64,000 nt of DNA from Stemphylium vesicarium (Eukaryota; Ascomycota; Dothideomycetes; Pleosporales; Pleosporaceae). The DNA lies in assembly GCA_004380135.1 (NCBI GenBank), contig QXCR01000071.1, positions 62,001 to 126,000 on the forward strand. The letters run 5' to 3'. The position numbers and the translations under genes are program-made. The notes under the pieces are model-generated. The model ran no database searches, was not told the DNA's origin, and saw only the letters and a program-made list of their open reading frames with translations. This document shows positions 35,076-45,755 of this stretch, piece by piece. Position 1 is the stretch's first letter. Each line of letters opens with the position of its first letter.

Positions 35076-36813
35076 CTACATCAGCCTCCCAACAGCCATC
35101 TCGCCCATAAGCTGAGACACATCCGCCATGCCCAGCCCACGCTTCGTGTTCTCAGTTGTCGTGAGATTCAAACTACCCATATCGCACCAAGACACACCGT
35201 TCGTTTTGACCGGCTGTTGAAACCAAAAGTTAGCTTTAAGCCCTCATCAGGAATACAAACGGGAAATGACGACTTACCAGGCAAGACAGGTGCTTACACC
35301 AACTACATGTATTCCGCCACTCATAAAAGTTCCTCAGCAGCAGCACAAAGCCGATAAAGACTGCGACTAAGCCTCCAGCCCTGACAAGCCACCACGCCCA
35401 CCAAAGCGGCTTCCTGCCCTTGAAAAAGCCGACTGGCTGTTTCGCAAAAGCCGCAATCTTTGATTGTGGCGGTTCTTCAGGCTGGGGATGCGCAAGTGGC
35501 TGCGTATCCACTGTCGCATACGGCGGCTCACCCTGACCGGTCCTCTTCCGCAGCGACTCCGGGGAGTGAATAATGCAGATACCCAAGGCAAGCCCCATCA
35601 TAAAGCCACCAATATGCGAGAAGTTGTCTAGACCAGGGAGTAAACCAATGACAAAAGCAATGGCCATATCGAGCAGTAGGAACAGCAAGTCCTTGACGGG
35701 ACTCCGGCGCGTTGACCAGTTATACAGCAGATCGAGAAGGTGGAGGGCGAGAATACCGAAGAGCGAGCCCGAGGCGCCAACAGATGTTATGCCGTCGGGA
35801 GCGTAGTTGCCGCCGAGCACGAAACCGAAGATGCCGGCGGAGAAGTAGACGAGAGCGAAGCGCAAGGGCCCAATTTCCTTTTCCATGTCTCGGCCTAGTG
35901 TCCATTGGAGCAGCATGTTGAAGCCTATGTGTATGATTCCCGCGTGTAGGAACATGGGGACAATGAAGCGCCACCACTGGTTCGGCTCGTGGCTTCGGTC
36001 TTTGAAGTCGGTCACGCCGCTTTGGTCGGGGACGCCGCTGCCCATGCCGCAGAGCTCGGACAGGGAGCATGTTGGTGTGTTGGGGCCGATGGTCGTGGTG
36101 TTTGGGCAGGGCCAGTCGAGGACGGGAGGGTTCGCTTCGATGACCTTTTTGATGTTGTGCATGCAGGGCGTGAAGCGCGCGCCCATGTTGATGAGGACGT
36201 AGGGCGAGGGTCCGATCATGATGTTGAAGTTGGGCTTCGTTTGGATGGGGCTGCCTGTCAGCATGCCTGGGTTGCTGTTAGCTAGACATCCGTGTCTGAA
36301 TGAGTAAGTAGACGTACCGTTCTTGATCAACTCGCCAACAAATACACCAACCTGCACCGCGGTGAGGATGTACACTACCCAAGTCACTCTCCCGCTAAAC
36401 CAACCCTTCTTCTTTTTGCTCTTTCTCCGCGCTGGCTGCACACCCATGCCGTAGTACTCTGGATCGCCGTTGTATCGCGTTGGACTGCCATGGTCCATCT
36501 TGTGTTGGTTCTGTAGCGGTATTGCGTTTTGGTCGGCAAACGGATCTGGTTGTCGTGCGTACGGGTCATTAATGTGAGCGGTGGAGCTATATTGGTCAGG
36601 CGGTTGGTACGAGGTATTTGAGTACGAGGTATCGATGGGATATCCGCCCATGGCGCCGCTACTGTGTGTATGAACTGGGTAGGGCCGGTCGTCGAAGGGC
36701 GAGCTGACGGGCGAGACGGAGTGTTGTGTTTGATTGCCCGGTACTGGGGGCAGAGGCGCATCGTTTCTGTCTTGCGAATGGCCTTGTGAGGTGTAGTAGT
36801 CGTTGGCCGCCAT
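35076..36813 (-). CDS. Rhomboid intramembrane serine protease
   Basis: Three exons, complement(35076..35213, 35278..36266, 36318..36813), give 540 residues. A 135-residue Pro/Tyr/Gln-rich cytosolic N-terminus ends in the basic RRKSKKKKGW. Six or seven membrane segments follow, as in eukaryotic plasma-membrane/Golgi rhomboids. The catalytic serine is in GASGSLFG and the catalytic histidine in SHIGGFMMGL; both are intact, and the structural motifs HIGFNMLLQW and GPSPYVLINMGARF are present. The C-terminal exon has a Cys/Trp-rich tail (CSWCKHLSCLPV ... SWCDMG). The first intron (51 nt) is a multiple of three without stops, so retention would add 17 residues. Substrates are unknown; in Aspergillus, rhomboids take part in SREBP activation, notable because DscA is the next gene. 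Confidence 0.92.
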
Positions 36814-37675
36814 GGTGGGCAGGCGCCGGGAGTGGTATTAGGTAGTCGCGACGAGATGGCCGAGGAAGTCGCACGAAGAGTTGCACGCTTCAGCAAGGGA
36901 TCGTGTGTTGTATCGACGCGGGCGTACGACAATAAACTGCGTGGTCGACGAAGGGTACAGCCTTGCTTCAGCTGGCTGGGGCGAAGAAGAAGGAATGCCG
37001 CGGCCAAACGTCCAAATGTCCAGGAGGAGGCGTTTAGGGTTTCAGGCAATGGCGCAAAGCAGGCGAGGTAGGGAAGAAGAGGTGCGGAGACTGCCTCAGG
37101 CGTTATATGCCAGCGCAGCTACACATTACAAAAGGAAAACGAGTGTGTGATGATTGCAGAGGCTGAGGTTTGCGTATGCAGGGCCAGGGCTCACAAAGCG
37201 CAGTGATGCGCAACTCAGCCCCGGAAAGGATGCCAGCCCTAGCGATTCAGCGCGTCCGGGCGTCGATCTGTGGCGTAGTCGGGCTAATTATAACTGCCAC
37301 ACATGCCTGAGGGGAGTGAGATGGCTATCTCGTGCCGAGGATGGTGTCGCGAAAAGATTCAATTGTGAATATCACTGCTCAGATGCTCTCACGCAATATT
37401 TGGCTTCATCTCAAGCCGGCGCGGAACCCTTTGCTTGCCCCTGGAGCTTGTGGCAGCTACCGTTGCGCTTCGGCAGGTGAACCATACCAGAGACGCGGCT
37501 AGTGATTACGCGCTAGAGCCGGTGGTTGTGTGAGGGCTGATCCACTTGTTTACGCGGACTCTGAGACATGCGTCACCATTGCGGAGCAAGACATGGGCCA
37601 TCACACACGAGGACGCTGCCATCAAGTGCAAATTCTACGATGCATCGAGGAGCCGTACGGATATTCGTCTATCTA
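36814..37675. other. Rhomboid promoter and DscA 3' flank
   Basis: 862 bp between tandem minus-strand genes. The frames seen are extensions antisense to neighbours. No further gene recognised. Confidence 0.5.
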
Positions 37676-40132
37676 CTACAGAGGTGGCAGACTCTCCCTG
37701 CAGTTCGGGCACATGAGCCGATACCTCATCCACCCTTCAAGACAGCCAGTGTGGAAAATGTGCCGGCAGGGCGTCACCATGTACTGGCGTCGCTGTAATA
37801 TCATGCCTGTGCCTCCCATGCCTGTTACGCTGTTCTCATCAGCACCTGCGGGTACCACCGGCACCTCAATGTCATTGGCGCAGATACTGCAATCGAAGAC
37901 CTTCTTGCCTTTCGACTTGGACTCGCCTGCTGCCTTGTTCGACTCGCCCTCGGCACCTGCTGAAGAAGATGCGTCGAGAGCGGTGGGCGAGTCACTCGAA
38001 GTCGTAATGTTCAAAGGCATAGTCGCACCCTCTTCGTCTTCCCGGAGGATCGGATGGTAGTCGTATGCCGGCGGAGCCCATCCGTCTTTGACCAAGAATC
38101 TCGGTCCCAGGATCTCTTGGCTTGCCAGCAGTACCACCTGGACCCACACCCAGCCCACCAAGACACCCATGGCCTTCCAGTCTGTTCTCGAGAAGAGCAC
38201 ATTGTCATCCTTCATGTAGAAATACGCTACTGGTGCAAGGCGAGCAACGCTGGTACCGATAACGTAATCCCATCGCAACGCACGCCTACAGTTCCGCATG
38301 ATGTTTCGGTAAATCTGCGGTACCCAGAATGACAGGTAGAGGAAGGAGATGACGTCAAAGTAGATGGCGCGATATGTGGTCCGGGCCGTCGCAAACTGGA
38401 TAGTGATGAAGAAGAGAACTATGAGCATAAGACAGAAGCGGCTGTAAAGTGCGCCCAGTTCGGCTCGGGGGTTGGCATTAGCGTTCGTCGTGGTGGCCGC
38501 AGTTGTAGTGTTCGGAGTTGTATCCACGTCTTCATCAGGATCGTCTTGGTCCGGTGCTATAATGATAGGTGTAGGGGGGCGCGGTGGTCGGGCTGCGGTG
38601 GCCGGTAGAGGTAATCCCCCTTCGGCGGAAGGTGCTGGAGCTTCAGTGCGAGAAGCCGGCGTTGGTGTCGAACTGGCGGCCGCTGAAGCTTGTTGCCGTT
38701 CTTGACGCGCTCTTTCTGCAGCTTGAACAGACCAAATATCCATCAAGAAGCGAAGATGCGTAAGGACGGAGAAGAGCGCTATGAACGCGATACTGTACAG
38801 AGCCAGTTGCGCTGTGCCGAGGAACAGGTACATGAAGATGAGAATCAGGAATGTGAAGCCATCGCCCAAAGCCATCATGGCAATGGTGTAAAAGCTGACC
38901 CTGCTCCGCATCGATGGTGTTGCAGTCTCCTTCATCTGCTGGAGTGTGCACCAGAGTTGAAACGCGAGACTGATGGCAAATGCAATGATGCTGTGTCTTG
39001 CCCGCACATTAAAGTCCTCCGTCTTGGATCCAACCAGGTGCATAGCCTCTGAGGGCGGAAAGTCAGGAGGGCCTTTGGATTCAACAACAAGCCCACAGTC
39101 TGGAGAGAAGCCTACAAGAGACATTGTGTGCGAGACCTGCTGGGGAATAGGAGCCCCAGTGGGATATCGCAGCTCATGTTCCAGCCAATCCATATCAATA
39201 TTGTATGGGCTGGGGAACTCCTGGAGATACAACACGAACTCGCAATGATGGCCCTGGAAGAGACCTTCGTTGGTCCCGTCGGCTGAAGATGTCCATGGAT
39301 TCCAGAGGGGGAATGCTCGCTTCTCTTGTCGCTCGATTGCTTCATGTATTGTTGAATTCAGAAATTCCTGCGACGTCGAGTAAAAGTACGGCGAGATCTG
39401 CATGTGGGGAAGGGCGAAGATACCAGCAAATCGATCACTGGTGGTAGTCAAGACGGCAGTACCACTATTCATGAAGTGAACCCCATGTGCCACAAACTCC
39501 CACCAGTTACCTCCGAAGCTGTCCTTGTCGCCAATGATCACTTTGGCGCTAATCTCGGATACGGTCTTGTTCTCATTCCTTCGCATCTTATCTTCTAGCT
39601 CTGTAATGTGCAGGCGCAGCGGCCCCCCAGCCCCAGTGACATTTCTGTCAAAGTCGACCACATGCCCAAAAGGGTTGTCGGGGATGGAGGAGGCGTTGCC
39701 CATGTCGCTGGGATGCCGTATGCGAGTGAGCGGCGAGCGTGTCCACTCGCCCTGTACGTAACCAGAGAGGTTCTTGTATACCGGCATCATAGGCTCTCCC
39801 TCGTCGAGAGGCCCATCCAGCAGACCCTTCCATCTTTCTCCCAGTATCTGCTCTGACTGCGCTTTGGCTTTCTGCCTAACAGGATCCAGTAGCTCCCACG
39901 CGAAGCCATCTTCGTCCCGCAGCCCAGTGATATTTAGCCACTTGTCCTTTTTCGCATTGAAGTCGCCATATCGCGTTCGATTCAGTAGGTCGAGCTGATA
40001 GTATTCGCGATCGATGAGTTCCCGGAATCGCGTACGCGCATTGAACGTCGTCTGCTGCGGTTCGGGCGAGTTGATGAGGAGCAGCAGGATTATGAAGAAC
40101 AGGAAAGACCGGGGATCTCTTCTTACTTCCAT
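37676..40132 (-). CDS. dscA: DSC E3 ubiquitin ligase complex subunit A (Tul1-like)
   Basis: Transmembrane RING ubiquitin ligase of the Golgi Dsc complex, which ubiquitinates membrane proteins and, in fungi, triggers processing of the sterol regulator SREBP. Single exon, 818 residues. A signal-anchor-like hydrophobic stretch at residues 10-21 is followed by a large lumenal domain with several N-glycosylation sequons. Two groups of membrane segments are at about 385-480 and 555-690, separated by an Ala/Pro/Thr-rich loop. The C-terminal RING-H2 (CSICANDIEV ... CRHIFHTGCLEGWM ... CPNC) runs from about residue 748 to the end and has all zinc ligands. The membrane-embedded C-terminal half is the family signature. 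It stands next to a rhomboid protease gene on the same strand. Confidence 0.95.
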   Translation of the reverse strand: MEVRRDPRSFLFFIILLLLINSPEPQQTTFNARTRFRELIDREYYQLDLLNRTRYGDFNAKKDKWLNITGLRDEDGFAWELLDPVRQKAKAQSEQILGERWKGLLDGPLDEGEPMMPVYKNLSGYVQGEWTRSPLTRIRHPSDMGNASSIPDNPFGHVVDFDRNVTGAGGPLRLHITELEDKMRRNENKTVSEISAKVIIGDKDSFGGNWWEFVAHGVHFMNSGTAVLTTTSDRFAGIFALPHMQISPYFYSTSQEFLNSTIHEAIERQEKRAFPLWNPWTSSADGTNEGLFQGHHCEFVLYLQEFPSPYNIDMDWLEHELRYPTGAPIPQQVSHTMSLVGFSPDCGLVVESKGPPDFPPSEAMHLVGSKTEDFNVRARHSIIAFAISLAFQLWCTLQQMKETATPSMRSRVSFYTIAMMALGDGFTFLILIFMYLFLGTAQLALYSIAFIALFSVLTHLRFLMDIWSVQAAERARQERQQASAAASSTPTPASRTEAPAPSAEGGLPLPATAARPPRPPTPIIIAPDQDDPDEDVDTTPNTTTAATTTNANANPRAELGALYSRFCLMLIVLFFITIQFATARTTYRAIYFDVISFLYLSFWVPQIYRNIMRNCRRALRWDYVIGTSVARLAPVAYFYMKDDNVLFSRTDWKAMGVLVGWVWVQVVLLASQEILGPRFLVKDGWAPPAYDYHPILREDEEGATMPLNITTSSDSPTALDASSSAGAEGESNKAAGESKSKGKKVFDCSICANDIEVPVVPAGADENSVTGMGGTGMILQRRQYMVTPCRHIFHTGCLEGWMRYRLMCPNCRESLPPL

Positions 40133-40523
40133 CGGCGCAGTTTCAAATGTGAGAGAGCCGCCATGGAGCGTTAGGTACGAGTGAAGGTGGGCGGCAAGGT
40201 GAGCTAGGCGTCCATGTTCGAGACCAACATGACGTTCGCTGTTCCGAGGCCTAGTTCCGAACTTCAGGGCTCCGCGTGACAGCTTGGCATGAATTTCACT
40301 GGCAATCAGATCACGGGCCAGATGATGAAAGCGTAATTCTATCCATTTTGTTTAAAGGGGCAAGAGGGGTATTGGTTGTTTGTATGTACACCAGAAAAGC
40401 GGCCATAACTTCGTCATGACCGAGACTAAACACCTTCAAACGCCTCCGTGCTCAAAAGCTCTTTTCCTTCGTGCGCGTAATCCGTAATCTTCTAAATGAC
40501 ATAACGACATGGAATTGAATAAC
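40133..40523. other. DscA promoter and FZO1 3' flank
   Basis: 391 bp; nothing beyond flanking sequence recognised. Confidence 0.5.
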
Positions 40524-43301
40524 CTACTGCATCGGACCTCCAATGACAGGCGGTGCAGCCTCCAGATCGACACGCTGGACTGTCTGGCGCAGGTCGTTAC
40601 TGCTGCGGACGAGGTTGCCAAAGTATTTGCGAGCCACTTCAGTCTCCGCCTTGACCTTGGTTGTCTCCTCCTTCTGAAGCTGGAGCTTCTCCACGTTCCT
40701 CTGCAAGCCGATACGGACATCGTTGGCGGGCCCTTTGAGCGCGCGACGGACCTCGGAACTGATGCGAAGAGCGTTGGAATGCGTGTAGTCGATGGCTGAC
40801 AGCTGTTGGGATAGCTTTGCACTGAGTCGGTGAGGGAGCGACTTGGGGACGGATGCGAGGACATAAGATACTCCGAGGGCAACTGTAAACGTTAGTATAG
40901 ATCAAGTCATGCATGTGCGATATCACTTACGACCAGCGATGAGACCTGGGATCAGTAGCCTCCTCATGTTGCTCGTGCCCATGACCTTTGCAGCACCGAG
41001 GGCACCATCCACCCATCCGACACCGCCAACTAGTCGACCTCCTACGACACCTGCCACAGTCATGGCCATACCGGCACCTGCAGCCTTCTCCTGTCGTTCC
41101 CAAAGACTGGCAACGTCGAAGAAGTCCCACAGGTCGATGTCGATGTCCACTTGCCTAGCAAGAGCGTGCACCGACTTCCTGAACATCCTTTCTGGGCGGA
41201 ACATGACGTCAGCATAGAGATTGTTGCCAAGATGGAGAACGCCCAAGTTCTTGATGCCGTTGTATCCCTGAACAGCCTGGTTTCGCGCATGCTCTTCGCA
41301 GAGACGGACGCTTTCGGTGACCTCGTGGAGCATGGAGTCGCGGATGTCTTCAGCGTACTGGTAGGCAGAAAACAATCCAGGGTATTCGATGCCCAGGTCT
41401 AGCTCTGCGACCTTGGCAATGCAGTCGTTGAGAGTATCCCGGGTGTGGCCGTAGACTTCTGATGTTGTATCTTCCACCATACGGTCGACTGCTTCTCCAG
41501 CTTCAGTCCGCGACTTCTTTGATTCTTCAAACTCTGGCTCCAGGGCTTCGATCTCCTTCTTCACGCGGTCCAGCTCGCTCTGGGAGACATCTCGGTTCAC
41601 AGTGGCAAGGTTGTTCATGTCCCCCAGTACGTTGAGGAGATAGGTCTTTGCTGGAGCTAGCTTTGACCTGGCCCTCTTTTCCAACACGAACCGTCTTAAT
41701 GAGGCCTCCAGGTCGGCAAAGTCCCGCTGTTTCTCTGCCTCTTTGCCCTTGCCCTTATCTGATGGGTCATCATCGCCGTCGCCGTCCGGAGGGCTTCCGC
41801 CGGCACCCATGGGGATTGCATTGCTCGAGACGAAGTGAACTAATTCGCTGGATTCCTTGAAAGTTGCTGGGCTGAGGTTGTTGACCTGCTTCAAAATCAT
41901 TTCCTGGCAACGCCTCTGGTCCCTGATGGTGTCGAAGCCGTTGACCACCATGAACATGTAAGCCTTCTCGCGGGCGGCCGTGAAGATGAAGTTCTTTGCT
42001 GATTCAGTAAAGTGGTTAGCGGCCGAGACGACGAATACAACGACATCGATCTCCTCCTGACGAGCGAAAACGGCGGTGGTCTTGATGGAGTCTGCGTTCA
42101 GTCCTGGTGCGTCGATGAGGGCAATGTCAACCACACCGTTATTTAGCAGAGACTGGTCCACGTCGCGGATGTCCTTGACGTAGATCTTGCACTGCGAGAA
42201 GTGGTCGTTATCGATTACAATCTTCTCCAGGTCCCCCAGGTCGAATACGACATATGTGCTCTCGTCGTTGCGGTTGTATGTCGATCCGATCGGAATAGCA
42301 TGGACTTCCTCGACCCCCCCGTTTTCTTTGAAATCGAGGACCTCGCAGAATATGCTGGTGCAAGGCTGCTGATCTTCGGGGAGAACCTTTCGTCGGAGCA
42401 GGGCGTTGCAAAAGGTAGACTTTCCAGCGTTCAAGTCTCCAGTCACCAGGACCTTGCTTGAAGTGTCTTCGATACGCTCCTTGAGAGAGAACAGATGGCG
42501 TATGCTCTGTTGAATTTGTCCGTCCAGGAGGGAAGCGACCGAGTTCTTCTCAAGCGAGTGTACCAAATCTGTCTGATGTCGGCCACCCATGCGTAGTTCC
42601 AGCTTCAAGACGGAGAAGTCGTGGGCGAGTTGGGGCGTCACTAGTCGAGGCTCGTCCTTGCGCTTGTTCTCGGCAGCTGAGCTGGACTCGGCGACCGGGT
42701 CGTCTCCAATGGTTGTACCAGCTCGTCGTGGTCCTCGTGGGCGTTCGGGAGAGCGCGAACTCGGGTCGAAGTCGCCGATGGCGGACTGGGTGTGGTGCAG
42801 CCCGGGTCGGGATTCGGTACGGAGATGTGCTTTTTGCTTTTCTGTGGCCTGTATAGTGGGGTAGTGTGCCGGCCATTTGAGGTTCATTTCCTGGAAGCCC
42901 TTCAATGTCTCAATGGTGCCGTGGATTGCGCGACCAAGAGCGTTCTTGTTCTGGTTGTATCGCAGTTGGAGCACATGGCTGCGCTGTTTTTCTACTTCGG
43001 CATTTCCTGATCCGCCCGAGAGTATGGGCATGGGCGACGCAGACGGCCTGTCCTCGCCAATATTGGCCCGCCAATTCATGCCGGAGCCTTCTCCATCTTG
43101 CATGCTTCCGCCGTATCCAGAGTCCTCATCCAGCATGGAAACGAGACGGGCGGCGGCGTCGCTGGTGGTGTTGCCGCCACCGACGGTCATGTATCCGGGT
43201 CCTGCATTTCGGTGCGGGACGAAGTCGTCGGAGCCACCTTGGCGGCTGCTGGAGGACTCTCCAGGCGTGGAGGATCGATCGCTGCGTCGGTCGGGATTCA
43301 T
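40524..43301 (-). CDS. FZO1: Mitofusin Fzo1, mitochondrial outer-membrane fusion GTPase
   Basis: Dynamin-superfamily GTPase driving mitochondrial outer-membrane fusion. Two exons, complement(40524..40882, 40931..43301), with a 48-nt intron give 909 residues. The N-terminal 230 residues are Ser/Gly/Arg-rich with a short heptad region (HVLQLRYNQNKNALG). The GTPase domain has the P-loop GDLNAGKST (near residue 290), switch region CTSIFCEV and DAPGL, with NGFD in the G4 position. A coiled coil is near 565-610. Two hydrophobic segments (AGAGMAMTVAGVVGGRLVGG and LIPGLIAGLALGVSYVLA) form the hairpin membrane anchor. A C-terminal heptad region (VEKLQLQKEETTKVKAETEV) faces the cytosol. An Asp/Gly-rich insert sits after the GTPase core. 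Divergent from VPS2. Confidence 0.95.
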
Positions 43302-43882
43302 CGGGGGTGGCTGATTGTTTTACGCTATAAGGAGGGGCGCATGTCGTGTCGAGTACGAGAAGGGGATGTCGTCGAAGAGATAGGGAGGCGGTCTAGAGAA
43401 GAATATGCGGAGAGAACGTCAGAGTTGGTGGTGCACACGCCACCACGACAGCAAGCAGGGATTGGCTGTCGTGCCAGCTCTTGCCCGCTACCGCGGCTAC
43501 CCCTACGCAATGCATGTGAGAAGCTGATAGAGGAACGAATTGAATTGAAAAATACAGAGTAGCATCTTCGGTGTCTTTTTGATTGCGAATGGTCTAGGAT
43601 GCAAATGTGAGAAAGCGACCAAGGCTCGGCATCGCCATACCTGCGTCTTCAACGGCTCCTCGACCAGGTAGAACACCAAATACCCAACATAACCCGATAA
43701 GGCAGCAGACTTTTGACAATTAGCGACATTCTGGGCATTTCCAGTGCACGCTCTCACACCAGCCATTATACATTCACTCCCTACCTACCTAGTATTTAGC
43801 AGTCGTTGGGCGCAACCTGTTATCTCCCACCTCAACTCAACTCAACTCTACTCTACCGCGCACCTTGACACTCGCCGCCACC
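43302..43882. promoter_or_regulatory. Divergent promoter, FZO1 / VPS2
   Basis: 581 bp between two start codons. The VPS2 leader carries three tandem CTCAA units followed by CTCTACTCTAC (about 43831-43856), a pyrimidine-rich pattern common in fungal leaders. Confidence 0.45.
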
Positions 43883-44798
43883 ATGAATGTACGCATGTCC
43901 AGCCTCTAAGTCTGGCAATTTACTGACGGGCGACCCAGATTGTAGAATGGGCCTTCGGAAAGCGCATGACGCCGGCGGAACGACTACGCAAACACCAGCG
44001 CGCACTCGAGAAGACGCAGCGAGAGCTAGACCGCGAGCGCGTGAAGCTTGAGAACCAAGAGAAGAAGCTCGTGGCGGACATCAAGAAGAGTGCAAAGAAT
44101 GGGCAAATGGGTCCTCTGCGGATACAGGCAAAGGACCTGGTGCGGACACGACGGTATGTCTAGTTGTCGCCTGTCGCGTTGTTGATTCAGGGCTGATGCT
44201 CGCGCTAGATACATTCAGAAGTTCTACCAGATGCGGACACAACTACAAGCTATCTCGTTGAGAATTCAGGTATATCCATTACATATCATGGCAAAGGCAT
44301 GGCTAATCCCAAGCAGACGGTTCGCAGCAACGAGCAGATGATGCAGTCTATGAAGGGTGCGACAAGTAAGTATATTCCTCCATCTGCCACCGCATGTCTA
44401 AATTTCACAGCGCTCCTTGGAAGCATGAACCGGCAGATGAATCTCCCTGCGCTACAGCGTATTGCTATGGAATTCGAGAAGGAGAACGACATCATGGACC
44501 AGCGACAAGAGATGATGGATGACGCCATCGACGATGCTACCGGTATGGAGGATGAAGAGGAGAGCGAAGATGTCGTCAACCAAGTCTTGGACGAGATAGG
44601 CATTGACCTTGGGCAAGCCGTATGTACACCGTCATCTTCAGAGGCCAACTTACTAACATTGCGTAGCTTGGCGAGACACCCAGCGGGCTGCAGAAGAACG
44701 CCGTACCAGAAACCAGGGTGGCACAGGCTGTTGGAGGAGGAGGGGCCGACCCTGATGATGACGATCTTCAGGCTCGATTGGACAGCCTAAGGAGATGA
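43883..44798 (+). CDS. VPS2: ESCRT-III subunit Vps2/Did4 (CHMP2)
   Basis: Subunit of the ESCRT-III filament for multivesicular-body sorting and membrane scission. Six exons, join(43883..43888, 43939..44153, 44209..44269, 44317..44365, 44411..44619, 44667..44798), give 223 residues, the family size. The first exon codes only Met-Asn. The joined start MNIVEWAFGKRMTPAERLRK is the typical Vps2 N-terminus. Helices 1-2 form the basic coiled coil (RALEKTQRELDRERVKLENQ). The acidic C-terminal part ends in a MIM1 motif for Vps4 binding (LQARLDSLRR). All introns are 45-55 nt and keep the frame. The ATG context CGCCACCATGA is strong. Confidence 0.94.
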
Positions 44799-45755
44799 GG
44801 GCGAAGAGGCAGGCAGTTGATAAGCAGTGATTGCGTATCACTCGGGCCATGTTGGGTGGCAGGGGTCACGGAGATGCTTATGCCGTGGACGGTCATCAGC
44901 TTTGGAATGCGTTCAATACATAAATTGAATCGAGGTGCCAGCAATTCACGGTGAGATTACACGTGCAAGCATCCTGTACTTGCTTTGTGGCGATGCACAC
45001 CTCAAGTCGCGTTCAGTGCTGCGCGGTTGTACATGAAAGAGTTTAGTCACTCTCTAAGCCGGCTCCACCTTACGCGCCGGCGTGCATGCATTCGAGCCTA
45101 GATCTTGCTGATCATAGCCCAATATCTTGGAAAGGACGACGCCTTCGGGCGGTCTTGTATCCTGGCATTGGATTTATTATAGAGTCACAGGACGTGTTTC
45201 GCCGACTAATCGCCAGGTCCATTACACAGCTCCCAGCGGGGTTCCAGGTTTACAGGGCCATCTGCTCTGCGTTTATTCGAAACCCCCGCTCCGCTCCCAT
45301 TCCAGCACAGCAGTTGGCGCACGCTACGCAGCACGCAGCCTGCAGCCTATTTCCACGACGCTATTGCTGTGATCGCCCAGTTCGAAACCCGAAACCTGGA
45401 ACCTTCCCGCGCGTTGTGATCTTCACCTGGGCCACCACCAGCGTCAAGCGTCAAGCGTCAAGCCTTCCTCTCGCGCCAATTGATACTTCCGGTTGCACAC
45501 CCCGCTGTAAACCTCCGACGTCATCACACCTAGGCACTCCCTCCTTCACGACGCTTCCCCTTGCGTTTGACTACTACAGCACATCTTTTTCCAGCATAAT
45601 ATTGCTACTCGAGTCCTCGCTTATCTCAGTTGCTTGTATCCGCGCGACTCCACTCGTATCCTCTTCGCCGCCACCCGGTATACCAGCGCCATCGCGAGCC
45701 ACCCAAGCTGGCAGGTAACAGGCGCCGGAGCGCCCAGGGAGGCTTGCTCTCGAAG
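44799..45755. other. Intergenic and leader of the PP2C gene
   Basis: 957 bp. The PP2C frame is open upstream of its ATG to about 45630 without a conserved start, suggesting leader sequence or an unresolved 5' exon. Three tandem GCGTCAA units lie at 45441-45461. Confidence 0.5.
45441..45461 (+). repeat. Tandem GCGTCAA heptamer, three copies
   Basis: Three perfect head-to-tail copies upstream of the PP2C gene. Confidence 0.8.

Noticed and set aside
37676..43301. Long plus-strand frames over DscA and FZO1
   Set aside because: All are antisense to exons with intact catalytic or zinc-binding motifs.
45086..45718. 210-codon plus-strand frame upstream of the PP2C gene
   Set aside because: Low-complexity Pro/Ser/Arg translation over a repeat-bearing leader; no domain.
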